Shown here piece after piece: positions 7,592 through 15,906 of a stretch of DNA of 64,000 nucleotides. Numbering within the stretch: position 1 is the stretch's first letter; each line of letters starts with the position of its first letter. The position numbers and the translations under genes are program-made. The notes below the pieces were generated by a model. That model did no database searches. It saw only the letters and a list, made by a program, of their open reading frames with translations, and was not told where the DNA came from. Where the stretch lies: NCBI GenBank assembly GCA_021779935.1, contig JAJXZT010000028.1:29260-93259 (forward strand), written 5' to 3'. Source of the stretch: Acidobacteriota bacterium. Lineage in GTDB: Bacteria > Acidobacteriota > Terriglobia > Terriglobales > Acidobacteriaceae.

Positions 7592-7624
7592 TACGCCGAG
7601 GAAGTCAAAAAGCTGGGAATATAG
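7592..7624 (+). repeat. Right attachment-site repeat (33 bp)
   Basis: An exact copy of the last 33 bases of the second DUF507 gene, encoding the orphan fragment YAEEVKKLGI and a stop with no upstream gene body. It marks the right boundary of the element. Confidence 0.9.
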
Positions 7625-7646
7625 TTCGGCGGAAGTTTCCTCGACC

Positions 7647-7669
7647 GGCCCTGCCATTGCGGCGGGGCC
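7647..7669 (+). terminator. Displaced terminator-like hairpin of the DUF507 operon
   Basis: GGCCCTGCC and GGCGGGGCC form a nine-pair stem with one wobble and a five-base loop, followed by a T-containing stretch (ttcgtattt). It starts 23 bases after attR, where it would have followed the DUF507 stop codon directly before the element inserted. Confidence 0.5.
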
Positions 7670-7735
7670 TTCGTATTTCTGTAAAAGATTTTCGCTCCGC
7701 GCCTCTCGCCTTCGGATAACCTTTCACGGGACTTC

Positions 7736-8836
7736 ATGCAGCGCAGCAAGCTCGAACAATTCGTCAAGACGTCCGCCAGCGATCTCGGTTTCGATCTCGC
7801 GGGCATCGCTCCCGCTGGCCCTTTTCGCGAGCACGAATATTTTCCCCGGTGGATCGCCGATGGCCGTCACGGCGAAATGCGCTATCTGGAAAGTCGCGCG
7901 GAAAACCAGCAGCTCAAGCGCGCTTCCCTTGCGTCCGTGGCTCCGTGGGCGCGTTCCGTCATCGTTTGCGCCGTCAACTACAACAGTCGCGCGCCATATT
8001 CCACCGCCTGTCCCGACCCTTCGCGCGCTTGGATTTCGCGCTATGCGTGGGGCCGAGCCGATTATCACGACGTTTTGCTGCCACGGCTTCGCGAGCTCGA
8101 AGCGCGGCTGAAGGAACGGGTTTCCATCGCGGGCAGCGAAGCTCCCCGCACCTGGTGCTATGTCGACACCGGTCCACTCATCGAGCGTGTATTCGCCGAA
8201 CATGCCGGCATCGGATGGATCGGCAAGAACACCTGCGTCATCAATCAGCAAGTTGGCTCGTGGCTTTTTCTCGGCGTCATTCTCACGTCGCTGCCCTTGA
8301 CGCCCGACCTGCCCGCACCCGACCGTTGCGGCTCCTGCACGCGCTGTCTTGATGCCTGCCCGACCAACGCATTCCCCGCCGCCTATCAGCTCGACGCTTC
8401 GCGATGCATTTCGTATCTCACGATTGAAAAGCGTGGCGATATTCCAGAGGACCTCCGCGACGGCATTGGACGCCACATCTTCGGCTGCGACATCTGCCAG
8501 GATGTCTGCCCGTGGAACCGCAAGGCTCCCGTCTCTCCCTTGCCACAATTCGCTCCGCGAACCGAACTCGTCAATCCCTCACTCGACCGGATTTCAGGTA
8601 TGAACGTGGAGGAGTTTCGCGAGGTCTTTCGCAGATCGCCCGTCAAGCGTACCAGGCATTCCGGCCTGTTGCGGAATGCGGCCGTCGCCATGGGCAACAG
8701 CGGCAACGCGCGATTCATTCCCGCGCTGCTCGGCCTCGCCACTGGTGACGACCCGGTCGTTGCCGGGCACGCACGCTGGGCCCTGCGCAAGCTGGGAGCA
8801 GCAGAACCGGATCGCAAGGAGACCGGCACGCCATGA
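7736..8836 (+). CDS. queG: Epoxyqueuosine reductase QueG
   Basis: QueG makes the last step of queuosine synthesis, reducing epoxyqueuosine at the tRNA wobble position with cobalamin and two 4Fe-4S clusters. The 366-residue protein has the N-terminal cobalamin-binding domain, then two ferredoxin-type clusters: CGSCTRCLDACP near residue 202 and CDICQDVCPWN near residue 255. HEAT-like repeats follow at the C-terminus (about residues 300-355), where tRNA contacts are made. Length is typical. The stop overlaps the start of the PilZ gene (ATGA). Confidence 0.95.
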   Translation: MQRSKLEQFVKTSASDLGFDLAGIAPAGPFREHEYFPRWIADGRHGEMRYLESRAENQQLKRASLASVAPWARSVIVCAVNYNSRAPYSTACPDPSRAWISRYAWGRADYHDVLLPRLRELEARLKERVSIAGSEAPRTWCYVDTGPLIERVFAEHAGIGWIGKNTCVINQQVGSWLFLGVILTSLPLTPDLPAPDRCGSCTRCLDACPTNAFPAAYQLDASRCISYLTIEKRGDIPEDLRDGIGRHIFGCDICQDVCPWNRKAPVSPLPQFAPRTELVNPSLDRISGMNVEEFREVFRRSPVKRTRHSGLLRNAAVAMGNSGNARFIPALLGLATGDDPVVAGHARWALRKLGAAEPDRKETGTP

Positions 8837-9177
8837 GCCCTGTAACCATCATTGCGCATGACACCAGCCGCCAGGCCCAACGCCGCCCGTTCGATTTCCG
8901 CATCAAGCTCGTCATTGGCAAACGCGGACACGAGCAGGTCGTTCACGGACGCTCCCACGATCTTTCCTATGGCGGCCTTGGCGCAACCCTCACCAGTGAA
9001 GTCCCTGCCGGCACGGTCGCCGAAATTCGTTTTGCCCTGCCGAATGTCCGGCGCGAATTCCGTTTTCCCGCCCGGCTCGTCCATCGCTCGGGCTTCCGCT
9101 GCGGACTGCGCTTTTCCGCTCTTTCGCCGGACCAGCGATTCCTCATTCAGCGTATTTGCCTTGCCCTGCCCCGCTAA
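8833..9177 (+). CDS. PilZ domain protein
   Basis: A 114-residue single-domain protein with the two c-di-GMP contact motifs of PilZ: an Arg-rich RQAQRR segment near residue 13 and HDLSYGG (D-x-S-x-x-G) near residue 43. The remainder forms the predicted beta-barrel, ending with an RCGLRF strand. PilZ proteins act as cytoplasmic receptors for c-di-GMP; the target cannot be told. The gene is translationally coupled to queG by a four-base overlap, which need not imply a shared function. Confidence 0.85.
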   Translation: MSPVTIIAHDTSRQAQRRPFDFRIKLVIGKRGHEQVVHGRSHDLSYGGLGATLTSEVPAGTVAEIRFALPNVRREFRFPARLVHRSGFRCGLRFSALSPDQRFLIQRICLALPR

Positions 9178-9270
9178 CTTTCTGCACAACCCGGGCGGGC
9201 GGTGCTAGCATCCTGCCCAGCAGGGATATTTACGGCCTTCGCCCGCCGCCATATCTCACCGGGGGACACC

Positions 9271-11097
9271 ATGCGATCCCAGATTGCCGCCCGCATTGTT
9301 CTTGGCGCCGCCGCTTTGCTCTGCGTTGCTCCCGCCAGCGCTCAGCAGTGGGCGCAGTGCGACGGCCCCAACGTCTCGGTCATCTCCGACGCCGGCCAGG
9401 GCAACGCTCGCGATCTCACACTCCGCTTTGAAAAAATGCGCGCCGCCTTTGGACAGATCTTCCACCGCCAGCACGTTTACAGTTCGCTGCCGGTCCGCAT
9501 CATTGCCGTCCGCGACGTCGCCTCGCTTGCCATCAGCAAGCCGCTGGCCGCCGCCCAGCCGCTCAAGGACCGCTCCACCTGGATCCACGGCGATACCCGC
9601 GAATATCTGCTCTTTGAAAACGGCGGCCCGGAGGATTGGCAGGCCGCCATGCGCAACTACGCGCAGATCCTGCTGGCGGCCAACTATCCGCGCACGCAAC
9701 CCTGGTTCGACGAAGGCTTCGCGCAGTATTTTTCCGCCATCGCGTTCGACAAGCAGGACATCATCTTCGGGCAGCCGCCCGTCAGTTGGTCCGCCGGCTC
9801 TTCGTGGATTCCAGTTGCCGAACTTTTCTCCATCCAGCACGCCTCGCAGATCGCCGCTCCGGCACGCGCCGACTTTGCCGCGGAGTCGTGGCTGATTGTG
9901 CAGTGGTTGCTCTCCAACTCGCGCCTCGGACAAGCCGGAAACTACTTCGACCTGGTGATGAACCAGAACGTCGCCGTAAACGACGCTATCGTCCGCGCGT
10001 TTGGCGAAGACGCTTCCGACCTCGATCACGATTTGCAGGCTTATCGCGCGCAGGCCGCCACCAAAACTCTTCGTTATCCCGCTTCCTTCGACTCCGATCC
10101 GGTGAGCTTTGCCACCAAAAAGCTGCCTGACAACATCATGCGCATCATCCTCGACGATGTCGCACTTCTCTATCCGGACCAGGAACCAGCGGCCATGACC
10201 GAGTTGGGCGAGATCATGCAGCAGACCCCCGACATTCCCGAAGTGCAGCGCGCGCTCGCCTCCGGATATATCCGCCGCGACGATCTCGACAACGCCATTG
10301 AGCACATTCGAGATGCCATCAAGCTTCAGGACACCGATCCGCGCATGCAGTACTACATGGCCGTATGGGTCAATGGAGGCAATGAGAACTCGGTCGAACT
10401 GGAAAGCCCCGAGGCGCGTCTTGGGCCTGCCCTGAATTCCGCGCTTCGCATGGACCCGGATTTCGCGCCGGCATATGAACTGCTCGGCCTTGCGCAATTG
10501 AGCGCCAACAAGACCACTGAAGCTGTGCAGAATCTCGGGCGCGCCGCTGGACTCTGCCCGCGCAACGAGCGCTACCTGCTCCACCTTGCCGAGGGTCAAT
10601 TGGCCAATGGCGACACCACACTGGCACATGCCCTGCTCGCCACGCTTGCGCGCAGTTCGGACCCCAACATCGTTGCCGAGGCCGCCAAGGCGATGAACAC
10701 GGTGCGCCGCGAAGGCCGCCAGATTGCCGACTGGAAAAGTCAGGGCCTGATGAACAGCGACCCCACGGCCCCGCAGTGGCGTCCCACGCCTGAACAGAAA
10801 AAGGCCATGCAGCGCGAAGAACAGGAGATGGGAGACAGGCTCGGCAAGCCCGACACTCGCAAAACGCAGTACATGCGCGGCACGCTGGTTTCCGTCGACT
10901 GCTCGCAGAGTCCGGCTGCGACCATCCGAATCAAGGGTGATGGAAAACTCTGGGAGTTTCGCACCCCTGACCGCTCCAAGATGCTGCTCATCGGCGTCGA
11001 CAGTTTTGATTGTGGGTGGAAGAACCGGAGAGCCCTGGTCAACTTCAAGGCCAGCGGACCGAACTCGGGAGACCTGCTCTCATTGGAGATAGATTGA
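9271..11097 (+). CDS. Secreted TPR protein with a degenerate peptidase-like domain
   Basis: The start at 9271 is chosen for its signal peptide (MRSQIAARIVLGAAALL, cleavage likely after ASA) and the GGGGG run upstream. The 608-residue product has an N-terminal domain of about 250 residues that contains WFDEGFAQYFS, as in gluzincin-like metallopeptidases (DUF1570 type), but lacks an HExxH motif. The middle (about residues 300-480) carries helical TPR-like repeats such as ALASGYIRRDDLDNAIEHI. The last 100 residues form a small beta domain. Probably periplasmic and non-catalytic (inference). Related proteins are common in Acidobacteria. Confidence 0.7.
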   Translation: MRSQIAARIVLGAAALLCVAPASAQQWAQCDGPNVSVISDAGQGNARDLTLRFEKMRAAFGQIFHRQHVYSSLPVRIIAVRDVASLAISKPLAAAQPLKDRSTWIHGDTREYLLFENGGPEDWQAAMRNYAQILLAANYPRTQPWFDEGFAQYFSAIAFDKQDIIFGQPPVSWSAGSSWIPVAELFSIQHASQIAAPARADFAAESWLIVQWLLSNSRLGQAGNYFDLVMNQNVAVNDAIVRAFGEDASDLDHDLQAYRAQAATKTLRYPASFDSDPVSFATKKLPDNIMRIILDDVALLYPDQEPAAMTELGEIMQQTPDIPEVQRALASGYIRRDDLDNAIEHIRDAIKLQDTDPRMQYYMAVWVNGGNENSVELESPEARLGPALNSALRMDPDFAPAYELLGLAQLSANKTTEAVQNLGRAAGLCPRNERYLLHLAEGQLANGDTTLAHALLATLARSSDPNIVAEAAKAMNTVRREGRQIADWKSQGLMNSDPTAPQWRPTPEQKKAMQREEQEMGDRLGKPDTRKTQYMRGTLVSVDCSQSPAATIRIKGDGKLWEFRTPDRSKMLLIGVDSFDCGWKNRRALVNFKASGPNSGDLLSLEID

Positions 11098-11114
11098 TGC
11101 CCCACGGACAGCAG

Positions 11115-11141
11115 AAAGGCCCACCACAGAGGAGGGCCTTT
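11115..11141. terminator. Weak hairpin between convergent genes
   Basis: AAAGGCCC and GGGCCTTT form an eight-pair stem over an 11-base loop, between the TPR gene and the oppositely oriented cold-shock gene. Only three T residues end each arm, so termination would be weak in either direction. Confidence 0.45.
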
Positions 11142-11170
11142 GAGAGTGCAAGTCTCTTATTTGTAGGACG

Positions 11171-11374
11171 TTAGCCGCGGCTTACGTTCTGCGCCTGGAG
11201 TCCCTTCGGACCCTTCACGCATTCGAATTCCACGGTCTCGCCCTCGTTCAGGGTGCGGTAGCCGGTTTCTTGTATGACCGAGTAGTGTACGAAGACGTCT
11301 TCTCCAGTACTACGCTGGATGAATCCGTAGCCCTTCGCGCCATTGAACCACTTGACTGTTCCCTTCTCTCTCAC
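11171..11374 (-). CDS. Cold-shock domain protein (CspA family)
   Basis: The 67-residue protein is a single cold-shock domain with both RNA-binding motifs: KGYGFI (RNP1) and VFVHYS (RNP2), preceded by GTVKWFN. CspA-type proteins bind single-stranded RNA and melt structures. The GTG at 11374 is chosen because AAAGGAG lies six bases before it and the family starts at this point. The region upstream (to 11912) holds no gene and may contain a long leader, as is usual for csp genes. Confidence 0.92.
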   Translation of the reverse strand: MREKGTVKWFNGAKGYGFIQRSTGEDVFVHYSVIQETGYRTLNEGETVEFECVKGPKGLQAQNVSRG

Positions 11375-11912
11375 AACTAACTCCTTTCGACTCGTTGCTG
11401 CCGGAACTCTAAGTGAACGGTTCACCGTTACGATTCCGGAGGGGTGTTGCTATCGGATGAAGCATCGCGTGGTTGCCCACGTCGTCCTCATTCCGCTGTT
11501 CAGGCATCCGCTCCCGTCAAAACCATTTGCACAAAAAAATACGGACCCCCGAGTTTTAGGCAACGCGTTGCGCGTGGTGCCCAAAGCTCCGGAGCCCGAA
11601 CTTCTTCGCCAGATGGACTTCTGACCGAAACATCGAACCTGTTCTTCTGGCCCGTCACCAGACCCGCCGAACTTCCCGGCGAGCAATGAATGATGACAAT
11701 TCGAATTGATTTTGGCAAGTTTTTATTTCACAGTGAGTTACAGGGTTTCCGAATCGGGCGGCCCCAGAAAACAGGTAAATGTTCGCTATCTGACCACGAT
11801 TTACCCTCAAGATTGACACACCACTTATAGGCTATTCAAAACAAACGAAGGCACTTTGGGGACTTGCGCCTGCGTCATTCGGAACCGCTCTCTGCTACCA
11901 TGGAGATTGGCG
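11375..11912. other. 538-base intergenic region between csp and the YihY-like gene
   Basis: Divergent promoters for csp (minus) and the YihY-like gene (plus) are expected here. Short frames on both strands have no ribosome binding site or family resemblance. The part at 11690-11830 is clearly more AT-rich than its surroundings and is the likeliest promoter zone. No specific riboswitch or operator is seen. Confidence 0.5.
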
Positions 11913-12833
11913 ATGTCCTCCGCCTCCAATCCTCCGGATTCCGCCTCTGCAGACCAGGCCACCAGTGATGCAACCGGCAATTTGCCGGAAAATTCGGCTG
12001 CCCTGAACCTCGAAGAGGTAAAAACTTCCCTCATACGTCAGGTCTGGCCGACGCTCCGTTACCTGACCACGACCGAGGTTCACACTTACGCCTTCTCGGT
12101 TGCAGCCAACGCCATCCTTTCGCTTTTCCCAGCCATCATCCTCATGCTGGTGATTGCCCGCCGCGTCTTCCACTCAGAAACCATGGTCGATGTCATCCTC
12201 CAGATGCTCCGGCAATACATGCCGAGCAACCAGGATTTCATCGCCAAGAACATGGACATTGCGGCGCAACACCGTCTCCAGTGGTTCCCCATCGCCATGC
12301 TCTTCATCAGCTCCACCGGCATTTTCCTGCCGCTGGAGGTCGCGCTGAACCGCATCTGGGGGATCAAGAAGAATCGCTCGTATCTCGGCAACCAGATTGT
12401 GGCGCTCGGCCTTGCATCCATGTGCGGCCTGCTTGCGCTGGCATCGGTTGGCGGCACCACCTTCATCGCCGGCGCCTACATCAGCAGCACGCACTGGTTC
12501 TGGTCAACGCTCGCCTTTATTGTCATCAATGCATTCACCATCCCGGCATCCATCATCATGTTCTTCCTGATCTATTGGCTGCTTCCGAATGGCAAGGTTC
12601 CCGCTCGCGCCGTGATTCCATCGGCCATCATCACCGGACTGCTCTTTGAGATTTCCCGCCATCTCTACAAACTGGTGGTTCCGCATCTCAACTTCCGCGA
12701 GTCCTACGGTCCTTTCTACGTCTCGGTCACTCTGATCTTCTGGGCTTTTCTCTGCGGAATGCTGCTGCTCGGTGGCGCATATCTCTCCGCTGCCGAACAC
12801 GTACAAGCCAATCTCCAGATCGAACCGGAATAG
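11913..12833 (+). CDS. YihY/virulence factor BrkB family membrane protein
   Basis: The 306-residue product has about 40 polar N-terminal residues, then six predicted membrane helices with the family hallmarks: AFSVAANAILSLFP in the first helix, STGIFLPLEVALNRIWG in the middle, and a final FWAFLCGMLLLGGAYL segment. The family was once called RNase BN, which is not supported; its role is unknown. The start at MSSASNPP is preferred over 11856 because the longer N-terminus lacks conservation signs. It converges on the next gene. Confidence 0.85.
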   Translation: MSSASNPPDSASADQATSDATGNLPENSAALNLEEVKTSLIRQVWPTLRYLTTTEVHTYAFSVAANAILSLFPAIILMLVIARRVFHSETMVDVILQMLRQYMPSNQDFIAKNMDIAAQHRLQWFPIAMLFISSTGIFLPLEVALNRIWGIKKNRSYLGNQIVALGLASMCGLLALASVGGTTFIAGAYISSTHWFWSTLAFIVINAFTIPASIIMFFLIYWLLPNGKVPARAVIPSAIITGLLFEISRHLYKLVVPHLNFRESYGPFYVSVTLIFWAFLCGMLLLGGAYLSAAEHVQANLQIEPE

Positions 12834-12845
12834 CCTTCGCGCCAT

Positions 12846-12873
12846 AAAAAAGGGCACGGACATTTGCCGTGCC
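12846..12873 (-). terminator. Intrinsic terminator for the minus-strand membrane gene
   Basis: GGCACGG and CCGTGCC (12853-12859 and 12867-12873) form a seven-pair stem over a seven-base loop. Read on the minus strand it is followed by CC and a run of six T, a standard rho-independent terminator. Confidence 0.8.
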
Positions 12874-12892
12874 GATTACAGTGCGCGTCGCC

Positions 12893-13474
12893 TTACGCCG
12901 CGCGATCGCGCTCAATTACCTGCACATGCTTCGGTTCGCGAGGATCATAGAGGATCGTAACCAGTTGGTTCGGCTGTACTTTTTCTTCGAAGTCCGATGA
13001 CAGACCGCTCAATTCCACCCACACAGTCCACGCTTCATTCGCGCTCCGCAGGCGTTCCAGGTCGCCTTCCACACCCGGCTCGGGAACATAACGCAGCAAC
13101 AGCTTCGGGACCATGATCGCGCTGTCGTCCGAAAAGTGAAGCGTCTGCTTCTCCTCCACAACCAGCGCCGGCGTCACTGGCCCATGCAGCGCAAACTCTC
13201 GCCGCGCCTTGTGGCGGAAGTGCAGCACCGTGCTGATGACGCCAACCACGATCAGCAGCGGGACGATGAGGTATAGCTCGGCCCAGTCCTGCTCGCCTCT
13301 CCAGCGATAAGCGAGCGAAATCCCGAGGCTCACAAAGACGGTGAGAACGGCGATCAGCCCGTTCCGCACCATTTCGCCGACCCATTCGTCCCGTGCAAGT
13401 TGGTGGCGCACTTCCGGCGTCACTTCCTCGGGACGTATGTGGTTTCCGTAGGACAATTCAGGAGTGGTGGACAT
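12893..13474 (-). CDS. Hypothetical protein with two membrane segments
   Basis: A 193-residue protein: a polar N-terminus of about 38 residues, two close membrane helices (GLIAVLTVFVSLGISLAY and LYLIVPLLIVVGVISTVL) and a cytosolic or periplasmic beta-rich domain. That domain ends in LVTILYDPREPKHVQVIE, a pattern resembling the closing strand of DUF3592 proteins, which is also seen in the gene at 33792. Family membership is a suggestion only. The start at 13474 (MSTTPELSYG) excludes an Arg-rich upstream extension. Confidence 0.65.
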   Translation of the reverse strand: MSTTPELSYGNHIRPEEVTPEVRHQLARDEWVGEMVRNGLIAVLTVFVSLGISLAYRWRGEQDWAELYLIVPLLIVVGVISTVLHFRHKARREFALHGPVTPALVVEEKQTLHFSDDSAIMVPKLLLRYVPEPGVEGDLERLRSANEAWTVWVELSGLSSDFEEKVQPNQLVTILYDPREPKHVQVIERDRAA

Positions 13475-13651
13475 AACGGCCTCCGCGAAAAGCATCCAGC
13501 GCCGGCGACTCCGGCGATCGAGCAAGGGTGCCGTAACGTCCTCCTTATATCCCCGTCTCCCGCTGCTGTCAGTGACGCATGATGCCGTTCACCTGTGACT
13601 CCGCAAAAAAGAGAAGGGAGCAAGCACTCAGCCCGCTCCCTTTACCTTCTG

Positions 13652-13692
13652 CCTTTAACTTTCTACTTTTCCCTTTTTACTTTTTACTTTCC
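13652..13692 (-). repeat. A-rich heptamer tandem repeat at the 3' end of the S9 peptidase gene
   Basis: On the minus strand the sequence is a period-7 array of the type GAAAGTA, about six units, degenerate. The stop codon of the peptidase gene (13677) lies inside it. Two similar arrays are found at 28410-28446 and 28481-28516, also at gene ends. Confidence 0.65.
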
Positions 13693-15827
13693 TTCGTCCA
13701 CTGGTCCACCCAGCCGTTCACCGTCTTGTTCCAGAGCTGCGAGTTCTGCGGCTTCAGAACGAAGTGGCTTTCGTCGGGGAAGTACAGCATCTTGGACGGC
13801 ACGCCCAGCCGTTGCAGCGTGGTAAAGAGCTCGAAGCCCTGGCTCACATCCAACCGGTAATCGTGTTGGCTGTGCACCACCAGCGTCGGTGTCTTGAAGT
13901 TCGCCGCCGACAGTTTCGGGTCCCACTTGCGATACATCTCGCGGTTCGTCCACGGAGTCCCCCGGAACTCCCACTCGGGGAACCACAATTCCTCGGTCGC
14001 GCCGTAGGCCGCTTCCGTGTCGTACATGCCATCGTGCGACACCAGGCACTTGAAGCGATCCGTGTGGCCCAGAATCCAGTCGATCATGTATCCGCCGTAG
14101 CTCGCACCCAGCGCGCACTCGCGGTTCTTGTCGATATACGGCAGCGTCTTCTCGGCGTAATCGAGTCCGAGCATCAGGTCCTGGTACGGCCGTCCGCCCC
14201 AGTCTCCATTCACGTCGTCGATAAACTGCTGTCCGTAACCAGTCGAGCCGCGCGGGTTCACCATGATGACCACGTAGCCATCGGAGGCGAACAACTCGGG
14301 GTTCCAGCGATACGACCACTCATCACCCCACGCGCCTTGCGGGCCACCGTGGATGAGGAACTTCACCGGATACTTCTTGTTGGCGTCGAAGTTCGGCGGC
14401 TTCACCACGAAGCCCTCGACCTTGTGATTCACCGAACCGGTGAACCAGAAAGGCTCCAGCGGCTGCATCTGGACCTGTGACAGCACGCCTTCATTGATTT
14501 TCGTCAGCGGCGTTGCCTTGGCCAGCGCGCAGGCGGGCATGGTGTACTGCTCGCTCTTTTCCGCCGCCATCTGGCAAACCGGGTAATCCGTAGGAGCCGT
14601 GTATATCTCCGTGGGGAACTCCACCGACACGCGTGCGAAGACCAGCGTCTTGCCGTCGGCCGTCGGTGTCGGCGCGCCGTTCGCTCCGGCCACCACTTCC
14701 TCCGGCCAGCCGTTGCCGTCAATCGCCAGCTTGTAGATCGGCGAATCGCCCGCGTTGTCCGTGGTGAAGTAGAGCGACTTGGAATCCGGCGCCCACGCCA
14801 TGTCGTTCACCCAGCGGTCCCACTTCTCCGTCAGGTTGCGAATCGCGCCTGTCTCCCGGTTGATCAGTTGCAGCCGGAAGCGGTCGCTCTCGTAGCCCGC
14901 GCGGAACTGCGAGCGGATCGCGATCCACTTGCCGTCCGGCGAGTACATCGGGTTGGAATCGCTGCCGTGGTTGGCCGCCGTCAGGTCCTTCGGCTTCGCA
15001 TCCGGATCGGTCAGCGAGAGCACGAAGACATCATTGTTGGTCGAGGCCGCCGGCATGGCATCGTGGTTGCTCGTGTAAGCCACTTCCTTGCTGTCCGGCG
15101 AGAACGAGTAGTCGATCTGGCCTCCCAGTTGGAATGGCGGAGTGTCGTAGGCTCCCGGCGTCAGGTCACGTCCCGCGCACGCCTCGCCGGCCTTCGCGCC
15201 GTCGCAGTCCGAGGCCACCAGGAAGAGGTGCGAGAACTTGCCGTCGGTCCACGTACTCCAGTGGCGGAAGAACAAGTGCGTCCATATCTGCGCCTTCACC
15301 GGCGACTTCGCCTTCTCCTCGTCCCGGGCCTTGTTGCAGGCATCGTCCGTGCAATCCGGATAGACGCTGCTGACGAACAGGATCGACTTGCCGTCCGGAG
15401 ACCAGACCGCTCCGTCGGCGTCGGTCGAGATGTTGGTGACCTGGCGCGGCTCGCCCGTCAGCGTGCCGGTTTCCGGATCGAACGATTGCACCCATATTTG
15501 AGAGTTGCCGCCGCGCGCACTGATGAAGAGCAGCGACTTACCATCAGGCGAGAACTGCGGCCCGGACTCCGTCGGACCGTTCGCGTCCGTCAAACGGCGT
15601 TCTTCGCCGCCCTTCAGCGGAACGACCCAGAGATGCGGACGTACGGTGTTTTTTGCCAGGCTGACGTCCGCCGCACTGAAGGCCACCCAGCGGCCATCGG
15701 GCGAAACCGTGAAATCGCCGATGCGCTTGAGCTGCATCATGTCTTCAAAAGTGAACGGACGCTTGACCTGCGCAAGCGAGAAAGAAGTAATCAGGAGAAA
15801 CGAAAACAATAGGGCACGACGAATCAT
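13677..15827 (-). CDS. Secreted S9 family serine peptidase (acylaminoacyl/dipeptidyl peptidase type)
   Basis: A 716-residue protein with a signal peptide (RRALLFSFLLITSFSLAQ), an N-terminal seven-bladed propeller of about 430 residues with repeated SPDGKS motifs, and a C-terminal alpha/beta hydrolase domain. The catalytic triad is visible: Ser in GASYGGYM (about residue 576), Asp in SQHDYRLD (about 656) and His in DESHFV (about 688). S9 enzymes cut short peptides, often releasing N-terminal residues. It is probably periplasmic and used in peptide scavenging, which fits the OPT and POT transporters nearby (inference). The extreme C-terminus and stop codon lie in a repeat array. Confidence 0.93.
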   Translation of the reverse strand: MIRRALLFSFLLITSFSLAQVKRPFTFEDMMQLKRIGDFTVSPDGRWVAFSAADVSLAKNTVRPHLWVVPLKGGEERRLTDANGPTESGPQFSPDGKSLLFISARGGNSQIWVQSFDPETGTLTGEPRQVTNISTDADGAVWSPDGKSILFVSSVYPDCTDDACNKARDEEKAKSPVKAQIWTHLFFRHWSTWTDGKFSHLFLVASDCDGAKAGEACAGRDLTPGAYDTPPFQLGGQIDYSFSPDSKEVAYTSNHDAMPAASTNNDVFVLSLTDPDAKPKDLTAANHGSDSNPMYSPDGKWIAIRSQFRAGYESDRFRLQLINRETGAIRNLTEKWDRWVNDMAWAPDSKSLYFTTDNAGDSPIYKLAIDGNGWPEEVVAGANGAPTPTADGKTLVFARVSVEFPTEIYTAPTDYPVCQMAAEKSEQYTMPACALAKATPLTKINEGVLSQVQMQPLEPFWFTGSVNHKVEGFVVKPPNFDANKKYPVKFLIHGGPQGAWGDEWSYRWNPELFASDGYVVIMVNPRGSTGYGQQFIDDVNGDWGGRPYQDLMLGLDYAEKTLPYIDKNRECALGASYGGYMIDWILGHTDRFKCLVSHDGMYDTEAAYGATEELWFPEWEFRGTPWTNREMYRKWDPKLSAANFKTPTLVVHSQHDYRLDVSQGFELFTTLQRLGVPSKMLYFPDESHFVLKPQNSQLWNKTVNGWVDQWTKESKK

Positions 15828-15906
15828 GGCGCCTCCAAATCGACAGACGAAAACGTCCCAGTCTATAACGATCGGGCGTGAACGGAAACTATTGGGAGGA
15901 GGAGAA

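Larger units (their letters stand above)
4846..7624. mobile_element. Compact integrative element in the 3' end of a DUF507 gene
   Basis: Identical 33-bp direct repeats (4846-4878 and 7592-7624) bound a segment that contains a tyrosine integrase adjacent to the right end, four small overlapping ORFs behind it, repeated GGTGTCC motifs near both ends, and about 0.8 kb of non-coding, strongly folding, very GC-rich DNA. The layout (target-gene 3' end duplicated, integrase next to one att site and pointing inward) is that of an integrase-driven genomic island. No replication, conjugation or toxin gene is recognised, so it is either a satellite-like cryptic element or carries a function not known to me. 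Confidence 0.88.

Noticed and set aside
11450..11686. Short frames between csp and the YihY-like gene
   Set aside because: Frames on both strands overlap each other, lack ribosome binding sites and resemble no family; the area is more likely leader and promoter DNA.
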